Source: Holothuria scabra
Taxonomy: Eukaryota; Echinodermata; Holothuroidea; Aspidochirotida; Holothuriidae
Direction of reading: 5' to 3'
NCBI GenBank assembly: GCA_037179385.1
Contig: CM074187.1
Span: forward strand, 13,579,450 to 13,643,449
DNA length: 64,000 bases
Both the position numbers and the translations under genes were made by a program. The notes below the pieces were generated by a model. It saw only the letters and a list, made by a program, of their open reading frames with translations, was not told the origin of the DNA and searched no databases. This document shows positions 25,160 through 37,600 of this stretch, piece by piece (positions within the stretch are counted from its first letter, which is position 1; each line of letters opens with the position of its first letter).

Positions 25160-28100
25160 TTTATTTATGCACATCCTTCCTCTGCCAATATTTCTTGTTA
25201 TTAAAGATATATTTCAGAGTGAGTGCTTTTTTTGTGAACATCGGTTAGAAAGGCAAAATTACGATCATTCCATAACGCAGCTCTGACGCTAAGTTGTTCC
25301 TTCTCTACAGGGCAATACACACCACGAAGTACTCAGCTTTGCTGACATGTACTCAGTGCATTCAACTCACATCTTGGTATAAGTGCAAAATATGTGTAAC
25401 CTATTTGTCTTCAGAGATAAAATTCCTTTTGGAATGAAATCTTACGAAATATCATTTTGAGACAATGAATGTAGCATTACCTTGTCGTATGGATTCACTT
25501 TTCTTTGTTTACGTACAAATTGTTTAGAATGTTGACTACATTTCTTGGAAATTGTATCTAAGAAATTCAATATACAGATTTGTATAAAAATAAAATCGCC
25601 TCCATGATTCTTTTTGTAAACATTTCTTTTAAGTTCTATCCTTACACTTTGAGTCAATATTGTACACATTTTTGGATCTGTTGGCTTAACCCCATGACAT
25701 AACTTTGAAATAAAATCACTAAATGGCAGACAAAAACGTGCAGAAACCAAAATAATAATACTGCACAAGTGTACAGCTGCGTTTACTATAACTCTTCTCC
25801 ACTTTAAGTTGGAGCTAATAAACCGTGATGCCATGCATACAGTAGGCCACACACTCATTAATATAGTAACCAAATTTAACTTACTGCAGTTTCTGCTGTT
25901 GATCTATTCAAACAACAATAATACCACAGGGTGCAAATACCCTAAATATAAGGTAAATACTAGGCATACAATATCCTTGAAAATAACAGCAATCATGGTC
26001 TTGAATTATTTTATGAAGGATGCCTCCTTTTATACATAAGTCCATAACTTTCAAATGTTTGCCAACTAATTAAAATTCACATATTTCTATTACTTATAAA
26101 TGTAAAGGTATTTGCATAACAACATAAGGGAAACTGCATGCACCCAGCAGAAACTGGAATGACAATGGCAATGGATATTGTTCTCAAAATTGGGGTCTCA
26201 GGGGTTTTACATAATAATTAACATTTCCAGTATCCTCTGGCTAATATGTAACAACAACAGTCACTTGTTTTAACAAATCAATACACTTGAACTCAAGACA
26301 AGGCCTTGGTTCATGGCAAGATCCCAATTCCCACACAAATGATAACAATCTTAGCCTATGGTGGTAAATTCATGCTGGCAAACACACAAATTAACACAAT
26401 ATGTTCCAAATTGTAAAAAAAAAAAGAAAAAAAAAGACTTAAAACTGAAAGTAAATTGCACATCAGAATATTGAGTTTCTCCTAATAATTTCTCCTCACA
26501 TCTATTCCAGCTGTTAAACAAGGTCTTGAAAAATGGTAAAATATATCAATAATTCATGAAACACAAATTAATAAATTCACAATGATGAATAATTCATGGG
26601 GTTGATCCTCACAAACTGTCACTAGAAAATCAAAGTAAAAACTTTCAAAGAAATAATTAAATGAGACTTGTTCTTCCTTTGCATTTTACAGACCATACAT
26701 TTTTGGAGGTAATACTAATATGGGTATCCAAACAGGATTGTTGTAATTCATTTTGGAGAACATGAAAAGGAAACAGTCTGACATATTATGATAAGATGGT
26801 CAATCTTCTTGCTGCAATGATAGACTGATAACACTTACTGAAAACAACTTCATTCTGTAAATAGTGATGATCATCATTGGGTTGAGCAGCACCATATTCC
26901 TAAGGCTGAGTATAGCCAATCAAGAGTCTACACTGAACCTTACACTTGCTCATATTTTCTGATCTGCATATCAATAGTCTTTCTACACCCTTCTCATACT
27001 TGCCAACATTACCATCCCAGATAGCAGAACATCTAACAGGTGACCCATAATACGAAATTCAAAATATTCAGCATTCTGCACTTTAAGTGTTTGCATAATG
27101 GTAATATAAAAGCTGGAAAAACAGAACAGTTTGATTTCTATGGGTTTCAAAGCTCAGAAAACAGAACAGTTCTGCTTAAAATGGAACAGTTGGCAAGTAT
27201 GCCTTCCATCTGGACCTACCGACCCTAATGAAAAATTTGTCACTGGCAGAGATGTTGAAAGAAACAAATTTAGGGACCAGACACTTAGTGAAAGATTTAC
27301 AATGTGATGAAATTGATTATAAACAAATCACCAACTAAAATAATAGAGTGTGTGTTTTTACCCTTTAGACAGACATGGGTCCTGTTTAATAAAAACAACA
27401 TTTCCCTTGATCTTTAGTTCAATCTACTGTGCAATTGGCTTGTTCAAACTACACTTACAGTCAAGGTAACTCATTACAAAACAGCCCAATGCATGCGATG
27501 ACAAAAGACAACCACATATGACTAAAATACACTGCTACATAGATTCAATGATGTGTACCACAATGCCAGGTCAATGAGGATGGGAAGATTTATGATCTCA
27601 GAAGTAACATCCTGATGTGTGATATTGCACTCAGTGGTAGAGGTTCTAATATTCTAAAATTAGGGTAAAATTGGTACAGCAGGGGGTAGGGGAGAGGGGG
27701 TTGTTGAGGCAAAACGAATGGGCAGGGTCTAAAACCTCAATATCCAGACCAATGGTAACAGTGAAGGCAATCATGAACTCTGGAGGTTCTCATCTGAGAA
27801 GGACTGGGTTTGATTGGATAAAGGGGCAGTGGGTTGGGGTAGAGGGGGCATGTGCATATTGGTCATGTGTCAAAAGCAATGATAGGAAGGATTATGATAT
27901 GAATACTGATATCCTGGTATCTGATATACAGAGGTAAGGACTGCCTTTTTAGAAAATAGTGGAACCTTTTACAGCATTATCTCAATATTTGACCAAAACA
28001 GGAAAGAAAGGAGACGCTACAATGTATGCTTTACTTTTTTTAAATTTGCTTTCAAGAGATATGGCAAACATGCAAGAAAGACCAGGGGCGCTGTTTGGGG

Positions 28101-28579
28101 GGGAGGGCATGAGCTTTTACCATCTGATGGAGTGGGAAAAATACCATGGTTTTTCTTGTCCCAATAATCGATCATAATTGAGGTAAAAGTTGTAACACTC
28201 AATGAGAGAATCCTTGTTAATTGTTGTTGCCATTTGCTTCAAATGTTTGCCTTAAATCAAAATTTGTCTTTCAAGATCACCAGTAGAAGAATAAACGATG
28301 TTTTAGCAGGCTTAGAACTCATAAACTTTTGTTTGAGCCACGCTTTGAGGTGGAAACAAAAATGAGAAGGATCTAGTATTGCAATATCACTAAAGGCATG
28401 ACACTATCTTAGTTCTAAAGTAGCTGAATGAGGACATGGTTTAATTCTTACATGAATTTGCAATGGGTAAAATTTAGCTTTTTAAAGCAGACTTCTTGTG
28501 CAGATATTCTTGCTATGAATTGTCACAAATATAAATTATATGTTTAGTCTACCTTCTATTTTCCACTTTGTCCAAGTTC
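25160..28579 (-). other. FYCO1: Probable FYCO1 3' UTR and convergent intergenic space
   Basis: No protein-coding signal is seen here on either strand. Overlapping AATAAA-type hexamers on the minus strand lie at about 25160-25168, which would give a 3' UTR of about 3.4 kb reaching into the 3' end of the Patched-domain gene; shorter forms are equally possible. The stretch is CpG-poor to about 25.9 kb, like the FYCO1 body. Confidence 0.3.
25200..25205 (+). terminator. Candidate polyadenylation signal of the Patched-domain gene
   Basis: An ATTAAA hexamer lies 132 bp after the stop codon, followed within about 30 bp by T-rich and GT-containing sequence. It is the best nearby signal on this strand; no transcript evidence is available. 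Confidence 0.35.
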
Positions 28580-28640
28580 TTAGTAAGTGACATCTGGCTG
28601 TTTGATAGATAGTTGGTAGGTGACTGTCTTTGAAGTTAAC
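28580..28640 (-). CDS. FYCO1: FYCO1 terminal coding exon
   Basis: It encodes the last GOLD strand, [16 protein letters not shown] then VTY and a TAA stop ending at 28580. This aligns with FVSKKVFYHLTVDRP at the vertebrate C-terminus. The acceptor TACTTTACAG completes the split arginine codon left by the upstream exon. Confidence 0.9.
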
Positions 28641-31600
28641 CTGTAAAGTAAAAATAAAATGTCAAAGGACTGATTTTTTTAAATGGCTTCATAAACAAGA
28701 CATCCATATCATCAATGATTATGAGGCAAAGGTAGTCATTACAAGGACTACAGATAACCTGAAGACTGATAAAGACCTCACAGTACTTCATACCTCCATA
28801 ATTTATATCATCAATAAATACCATTGAAAGAAAAAGAAGCAGTGTACCCCTTTGTAACTGAACAATAAAATTTGCAATTTTCTGAATAGGGCATGTGTCC
28901 TGGAGTGTGTTTCCTTGTTAATGGATAGTAACATGTGTTATGGCGATACAACAGGTCTACTGTATTGATGAGATCATAATAATTCCTCCCCTTGACTTAA
29001 ACATGTCAAGGGCACTATGTAAATAACTCAAAATGAGATTTCACAAAATGAGCTAGCAAATATGATTTTATAGGTACCCTGTACAAGGGTTCAAGCATCT
29101 AGCATGTCTGGAAACTCAGGGGGCAGAGTGTTCATGACATAACCCATAAAAGGTAAATTGGAATACTGTCATTTTTCTTTTACATAGAATCTGGAGGGAA
29201 CTGTTCAAGTCACCTATTTCAAAGCTAACAGCTAAAGATCCAACATGAATCTTCAAAATTTTGGAAGCATCCCCCTTTCAATTTGTTTTACTTCTAATGA
29301 GTTATACAACATACAGAAGTAATCTACTTCACAAATATTGACAAACATGTTGTATCCCTTAATAAACCAGTAAAAAAAGTGGTCCTTTGTATTCTATATT
29401 ACCAGGTGTAAATAAAGAAATAACTGGTAACAATCTGTAAAAACATTTTGATATAAATGTCATATTTCTTTCTGTTTTGCATTGGAAGCTGCAATTTAAG
29501 GTAACTTAACTTTTCACAGCAATTGCTGATTTAAAACTTCAAAAACATACCTTCAATGTTGATGATCGATTGCAATTCTTTTGCAATTACAGATACAATA
29601 CCTTCATATGTGATGTAGGGATTTTATACTTGTTTTTGACAGTAACTTACCCAAACACTACATTTTGTTTTGAGATAAAGACCTGCTTTTTAGGATGAAG
29701 CTTTTGATCTCTAAAATGATTGTTACTGTTTAACTACTACACTCCCATAAACTATGTCTAACAGAAACACTAGCGTATGCCGGTTGGTGGATAGTAAAAT
29801 GCTACACTGTAACAAGAGTTTTGAAGCAAGGTGAGGAACACTTTATATTATTTTCTCAACTTACCTCCAACTCCTATCCCCACAGAAAGGAGAAAAAACT
29901 TCCTTGCCTAGTTATTAAGATGGAATTTAAGGACCCACTAACAAAAACATATTACACAGTTCAGGTAGACAAACAAGTGAATTTCAAATAAGGGTAAAAT
30001 TCATGCTTGGAATGGTCATAAATATGGTTTGAAGCCCCTACCTACAATAAGAACATCATGACAAAGGGAAAAAATCAGTATCTTTATATTTAAACAAACT
30101 CCACATACAAGTGGATGCAGTTTAAAGTCCTACTCAGGACCAAGCTGTATAGGAAGGTGAGGAACTCACACCTACCCTATCTCATAACCCCACAGAATGG
30201 AAGATTTACCCTACTTGGTAGGAATTATTTCATACTATAACTGCATGTTGAATTTTCCTGCCTATAAAAATCTCTACCCAAACTGTTTTGTTCCAGTGAA
30301 CGAAGGTCAACAAAAACCAGATAAGAAGTTGTCCTACTGCTTGCTTTTCCCACCTCGCAAAGTCTCACACCTGGACTGCATCGTTCTACCTTTGTTTACA
30401 ATTTCTGCTAGCTATCCCTTATCAAACTTGTGGTTTCTTGGGACATGCTTGAATGAGTTAAGCAGGAAGTCAGGTAAAATTTGATTACCTCACCAAACCT
30501 TGCTTTTGGTGGAGACTCAGAGAAATATCTAATAGGGAAACACATTCCTCATATGCAGTACAAAACAGTCCAACCAGATTATGTGACAACTTCCTTGTTA
30601 CTTTATCACTTTATAAAGACTACATGAAGGAACCTACCTTGAGAAGGTGTTATCAAACTGAAGAATGTACACTCCTTTTTTATAAGTCAGTAACTCCCCA
30701 CTAGCAGACTGTTGATGAGAATTAAAACGTTGAAGAGGAACAATTTCTTCACTGATATCGCTATGAAGGTCTTCAGTATAACTCACTTTAAAGGCAATAC
30801 TCTGAAAGGAATAAAAGTAATAACATGATTCATAGGATTCATGCATATTCATAAGATAACCTTATTCATGCCAACATGTTCCCCCCACTCATTTGCAATT
30901 CTTAAGATAAGTATGTTGTAATGTAAGGGGCACCCACAATAAACAAAAAGATGATTTTTTACTGAAATAAATTTAAGTAATTATGGAAATAACAATACCA
31001 GTGCAATGATACAACTTAGCTATAAGTAAGTTTTAACTTCTTCCCATCAGTTTATACACAAACAAAAGTATGTTGGTATGACTCTAAGAATGTTTCATTT
31101 CCCTTAAAAAAAAAAAGAAACTGGAAAGAATCTGGCAAACTAAATATCATTTGGAAACCATAGATTTCTATCTCAGGATTTCTCAAACGAGAGATTCATG
31201 CTGCTACAATTGAATAGGACGTTTTAGCCAATGTTACCCATGAAAAAGGCGTTTTCTCTGTTGAAGCACAGTCACTGTAATTGCAGCAGTTAACCCCGTG
31301 TAAACCAACCTTGTTGCTCTTATTAGCAAAATGTCTTTGAAGGGGGGAAAGGCCTTTAACTTTATTGATCTCAAGATACCTGAACAGGAAGTTCTCTGAT
31401 AGATTCTGAACTATTAGTTGTCAGCTTGAGATGGCTATAACTTGCTATTTGCTTCTAGTGTCATGTGTTGTAGCAATCAAAGACATTTGGCCTTGTAAGG
31501 TCTTTTCACTATACATGGTATGTTCTTGTGGATATTGAAGTCCTCTTCAATATCTGACAATTGCACTTTCTGTGTTTCAAAGAAACCAAAAAGGGACAGA

Positions 31601-34600
31601 AAGCTGCCATCACACTACAAAAATTCACATCGGATTCCAATGAGACTTTATTGAGTTTTATTACAATCTTCTCCATCTCTGGTCAAAAAGAACCTCAAAT
31701 GTGTAAACCTGTACACACAAAGGATTTGTATTGCAGGACTGCCAAAATTAAAATTATACTAATTATTTCGTGAGGTTACATCAACAGACAACTTTAACTG
31801 GACAAAAGGTTTCTGTTGGTCTGACATCATAAAAAAGTCATTAAACATTTTAATAGACCTCTAATGCATGTCATACATTTACACTGGTTGGCAAATTTTT
31901 GGTTCTTTTAAAACAGAGATGAGAAAATTTTTTACAACAGCCCACAAAAATCTGCAGTTCCTTGTTGCGTGACAGTGGCATTAGAATTCCATACTTCCAT
32001 ACTTTGCAAATTTTCCTTCCAAAGGTAGTCACGTGTAAACTGACTTTGGATGTTTCGGCAGCAAAATATCAGAGAGACAATGAGTGACTTGATCAAAAAA
32101 CACAACTCTGGCTATCCCTACCCCATAGAGTCTTTAATGGCTTCCCTGCCCATCCCAAATAATGAACTGTCAACAGTCCTTGATGATACCCAGCTGTCTT
32201 TAGTAGTTCTGTAACACAGCGACATTTTATCAATCCTGTTCAAAAAATTTGCTATCTGCTAAGTTGCATTTACATGATGAGGGCAGTTTGTTTCAATAAG
32301 ACACCAGTATATAATTTGTTTGTGAAGATCATTAACTCCCCAAGATTGAAGCACATTGCAGAAATACATTGACAGTATTAGGGAACCAAAGGGAAGCCCT
32401 CATAATTTTCCATAAACTCATTTTGGCAAAAGCCTCATTTAATGTTCTCACATGATAATTATTGGATCAGATAATCGGTTAGTTAGATGGAGATTTAATG
32501 ACACACCAACTCAAACTTGTTATATGGCATCATTTACATAACAAGGAAAAGCTTATATGCAGTTTCAAACACAGTTCAAATTCTGTTTCAAATACAGTGA
32601 AAGTCCTTGTCTTCAGTGGCTTCTTACGACAGGATGGCAAAAACAGTGGGCCATTCTAATGCAACCTCCAGCCAAAAGAGGGATAACGTAGTGGGACAAA
32701 GATTCTGGCTCTGAAGTACATTTGTCCCCATGTGATCATCTACCAATAAAAATAATTGATTCTGGTTTTTAGGGATATTATAAGACATCTTTGCTTCCAG
32801 GCCCTGGAAATGAAACTGACAACACCTGTGTTGACATAAGCACATTCTAACCAAGCAATGATTTTTTTTTTTTTGAGCAAGCAAAATTGACAAACAATAT
32901 GCTTTTCTTGGCAACGACTATGGAAGTGTTTTCTCATTTAAAAGCATCACTGTCTGGAACTAAGAGAACAAAATCAGAAAAAAGTATGGCAATATTTTTA
33001 CTAGATGTCTGCCAACATTCGTACCTTTGGTGATGACGTGAATTCCCAGCAAAGAAGGATACCTTCATCGTCAATGATGACTGGAATCATATGAACCATA
33101 CCTGCTGTCAATGTTACATCCTTCAAAGTACCCACAGATGATTGGATTTCAAAAGATGTAATTGCTTCAAACCTGAAAGAAGAGTTTCAAAACAACTGCA
33201 CTTCTGAGGAAAGACTGTAATAGCCTTTTAAGTAAATAGCTACAGTAATTGACACTTTCTGTAGCTTTTTAAAACAAGAATATCAAAGAAGACTAACATT
33301 TAAATTTTCTGATGACAAGATAAGGACACAAACTAAAATTAAACCAATCCACATCTGTGTGCTTATTCAGACTATATAACACTTCTTGGGGCACTTTTCA
33401 AGATCCTCAAAGCTCCCGAGAACCTTGAAAATACTTTTGAGAAATAAAAGACTCACTTTGTGTGTTCTGGTTTTGGAATGTCGCCCTCACCATCTATCTC
33501 CACTGGTTCACTTCTAGCATCTGTTACATCCTGATCTGTAATTACTTCAAACTCCTTATCTCTGTCACTTTTAGGTGATTCTTCTGTAAGAGCCTCTGCT
33601 CTGTTCAAATTTTCAAAAATTGCAAAAAAGTAATATTTAAGAGTGATCATGATGAAATAACCATGCAAGATTACAATGGCACACAATGTTTTGGGAACTG
33701 TTTGTGTTCCCTGGGGATATTTTTTATTATTTTTTGAGGAAGGAAGGAGGGGGGAAGTGTGTGAAGGAGGGAGGAGGGTGATTTTTCTGGCATTTGGTGG
33801 TGTTGCCCTCCATCACTGATTCTCTCTCCCCTTAGTGTATTACATCTGAATTATAGTTACTATACAAATCCTGCTTTCTTTCTCTAACACCCTTGCATTA
33901 AGTAAAATAATAATTATGACAGGGAAAGAGGCCGGGTGTGTGAATTAACAATTAAAAAAAAAACACCTTTTGTGAAAAGCTGAAAATAAAGAACTCTACT
34001 AAACCAATCCTAACTATAATATAATCATGTTTTTATATCTCACTTTGCCTCCACTGATTCTTCCTCTCTGGCATCCTCTCTCTCGTTTTCTTCCAATTTT
34101 TCCTCCTCTACCAATCTTTCCTCCTCATTAGATTCATCTGGTGGTCCTTGCCTTGCCTCTCCATCTTCTTCTGCAGGATCATCTTCTCCAGGATCATTCA
34201 GTTCAACCTCAGTGTCTGTGGTAGATGTTGTTGGAGTAGGACTGTCTGCTGATAAACTCAGCCGGGATTGATTAAATGAGATTTCTATGCTATCATCATT
34301 GTTATCTCCAAAGATGGCTGATGTATCCTGGCTCACTGATTCCAATGAATGGTTGTGTGAAACAAAACATTTCTCACAAACTCTAACTTTCTTTCTACAT
34401 TGAAAGAAACAAGAGGAGTTAAGTTAAGCAATGGTGTGAGGTTTCTAAAAGAATTTAATAGGGTACAAATTCCACCGATTGCTTTTTTTATACACAACAT
34501 CAAGCACTACTCCTTAACCATCAGTACTGGCAATCAAGCTCTGTCAGGAGGTATAGAGATTTGCCATGAAAAATTACAGCCTGTCCCATATCCAATAACC

Positions 34601-37600
34601 CAAGCAAGGCTTGAGTGTCTTATTGCTAAAAGGTGAGGGCAAGTTTCTTTTAAGATAAGCAGGGTAATTCTCCTTTTGTATGCTCTCATTTGGAGGCAAC
34701 TGCTACCAACGATTACAGAATAACTGAAAATATTTCCAAATTTGTATTGTTTATTTTCATGTCTCAATAAGAAGTCATACTTTTCTCATGAACTTTTCAA
34801 AGATGGGTCTCAGAAAAAAAAAAAAAAAACTGCAAGTCAAAGCAGTCCTCAACTCAATATATATTGAGAAGAGTGTTGGAATGGAACACCAGCACTTTGG
34901 ATGCATTTTGGTAAACAAAATTTCTCAATTGGACGATCAAGTTAATGATACAGAGGGCAATTATGGTTGCAAATGCTTTCATTTGAGAGCACCTTCCTAC
35001 TATTTTACAAATTCAGGTATTCATTTTTTATTTTGAGACCCTTAAATTTCACTAAGTCCTCAGAGCTGAAACTATTACTTACAAGGCCACTTCATAAGGA
35101 AATGACAACGTTTTTCACTCTAGATATGTTTTAAGAAATTCAAATTTCTCAAACACAAAAGGTATTGCTTACTTGCTGTGTGGAGTCAGGATACTATATT
35201 CTGTACACTTTTTACAATAAACACCTCCACAGCTTCTACAATGGTGGCGTCGAACTGTCAATGAAAAAGGAGTTTCACATTCCATGCACTGCTGAACCTA
35301 AAACAGAAACAGCAAGAAATTGAGAAATAAGATTAAGAAGATAATTAATAGATGAACTGCAGTCAACAAAAGGTACAGTCATCAAAAGGTATATCCATCA
35401 AAGGGTAGGGTCATCTAAAGGTGCAGCCCTAAAAAGTAACATCCATCAAAAGTTACAGTCATATAAAGGTACAGTCATCAAACGTTTGTCATCAAAAGGT
35501 ACAGCCATCAAAAAGTACAGGCATTAAAGTTATAGCCATCAAAAGTTGCAGTCATATAAAGTTACAGTCATCAAATGTTTGTCATCAAAGGGTACAGCCC
35601 CCAAAAGGTACAGGCATTAAAAGGTACAGCCATCAAAAGGTACAGTCATCAAAGTTACAGCAATCAAAAGGTACAGCCATCAAAAGTTACAGTCATATAA
35701 AGGTACAGTCATCAAAAGGTACAGTCATCAAAAGTTATGGTCATCAAAAGGTCCAGCCATCAAAAGGTACAGGAATAAAAGGGCATTAGATTCTGAAAGA
35801 CCATGCACCATGCAAAAGCTGCTTTAGCTCCATCATGCCTACTTTTGTTTTATCACAGCAGTATATTTGGGTTTGAGAAAAATTCAGGGTGGGGTTGCAT
35901 TGTTTTCCTTAAACTCAAAATTCATTTTTGCAAATCTCTTTCAGAGCAGCCTATTTTTTCTTTCTGAGCACATGGTAGGCCTAGAAAAAAAGACTTGTTC
36001 TGGGTCAAATATCTACATAAGTCATTCTATGCAGATTTTTTCATGTTGAAGAACGAATAAAAACAAAACAGCTTGTACTATGTTTTACAATTTGTCATAA
36101 AATACAAAAGGCACATTAACACTGACATTATACTAGCCTTTAGGCTCCCTTGGTATTGTACAAAACCATGAAACAATGATTATCAAAACGAAAATGACTT
36201 TTGTTTCTACCACCAATATTACGTTATCAATCATTAAGCACTGCAGCATATCATCAAAACACACTCAGAACAAAAAAAAAAAAAAATGGATTTGTGAGTG
36301 TATGTGTCTGCTGCTGGAGGGGGGGGGAGGTTGGCTTCCCCAATAGGAAGCTATTGAACACCCACCTGCAACCTCTTAGCATCATCCATCTTGTTCCATT
36401 ACCACGTAGCTAAAGAACAGCTGTATCAGTCTAGTTTTGACTACCTTCGATCAGCATGTGTCATGATATAGTACTTTATCCCTATCCACTCCCTCACAAA
36501 AAAAAAAAAAAAAAAAAATACAAAAACACCCCTCCCCCATTAAAGTAAACAACAACAAAAAGAACACCTATATCCCTTCCCAAATAAAAGTAAACTAAAA
36601 ACAAAGAAATAAAACACCCCTATCCCTTTCCCCATAAAAAAGGAGATGAAAACCAAAAGCATCCCAATCCTCTCCCCCAATAAAAGCAAAGAAAAACAAA
36701 AAACCTATCCCCACTCCCATAAAGGTAAACACAAAAAAAATAAAAGAAAGAAAAAACTCCCTATATGGTTACACAGGAAGACAAAAGGAAATAGGACAAA
36801 TTCAAATTCACTGAAGAGATGGAAACAAGGCATCTGATAGGAATTGATTTCTCAGAAATAAACAAACTGTTGGTATCTATCACATCTGTAACATGAAACT
36901 TTCTAGAACTAGGAGCAGTTGAAATACTTAAAGGCAAACTCTAGATGTTGCATACATCTTTATCATCAATCCATCTCTCCATTGCTTTCAGTCTCCTATT
37001 GCTCTCGACTTTCTGTAGTCTCTGCCACATTACATCTTTCTCCCTTTTAAGAACAAAAAAAAAAAAAGGAAATTAAATTTAAATTTTATTGAATCTCATT
37101 TCTAGCTGTTAGTCTAGGATTGCCAACCAGACAAGACAAGACTAGACAAATTGTACATACTTAATATGACAACAAAGAGATGACAGATAAACTTTATTGC
37201 AGACAACGACAATTTGAGATGACTATTGATGTCAGGTCATTGCAATCCGCTTTGTCTGGAATTTTTATGTCATCTACTCTTGTTATTAATGCACATATAA
37301 TATTTCACTGCTGTTTTTGAAATCGTCACTTTACTAATGCTGACTTAATTAGGAGCCATGAAATAAAGCACACCATGGTATTACATGTAAAATTTGTAAC
37401 TAAAGGTGTAACTGAGGCACAGTGACAGGTACCTTTATTCTGTGAATCTCAAACTCATAAGTGATGTCTTTGACTTACAACAATGGTTTTCTCTTTTTCT
37501 CAATATGATTTAATTTTACCATGCCAGAAGATGAACATAATGTCATACAATGAAAAGAGTGTTACAAATCACAGTACTTTGCAATGTAACCACACCAATG

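Noticed and set aside
27671..28177. Two plus-strand open frames of 88 and 72 residues
   Set aside because: They lie opposite the probable FYCO1 3' UTR, lack splice signals or family resemblance, and are low in coding character.
30197..30484. 95-residue plus-strand open frame
   Set aside because: It coincides with a dispersed repeat whose inverted copy at 44 kb does not keep the frame.
35361..35784. Array of regularly spaced short repeats resembling a CRISPR array
   Set aside because: There are no unique spacers; the whole period is one 14-16 bp unit, and the genome is eukaryotic.
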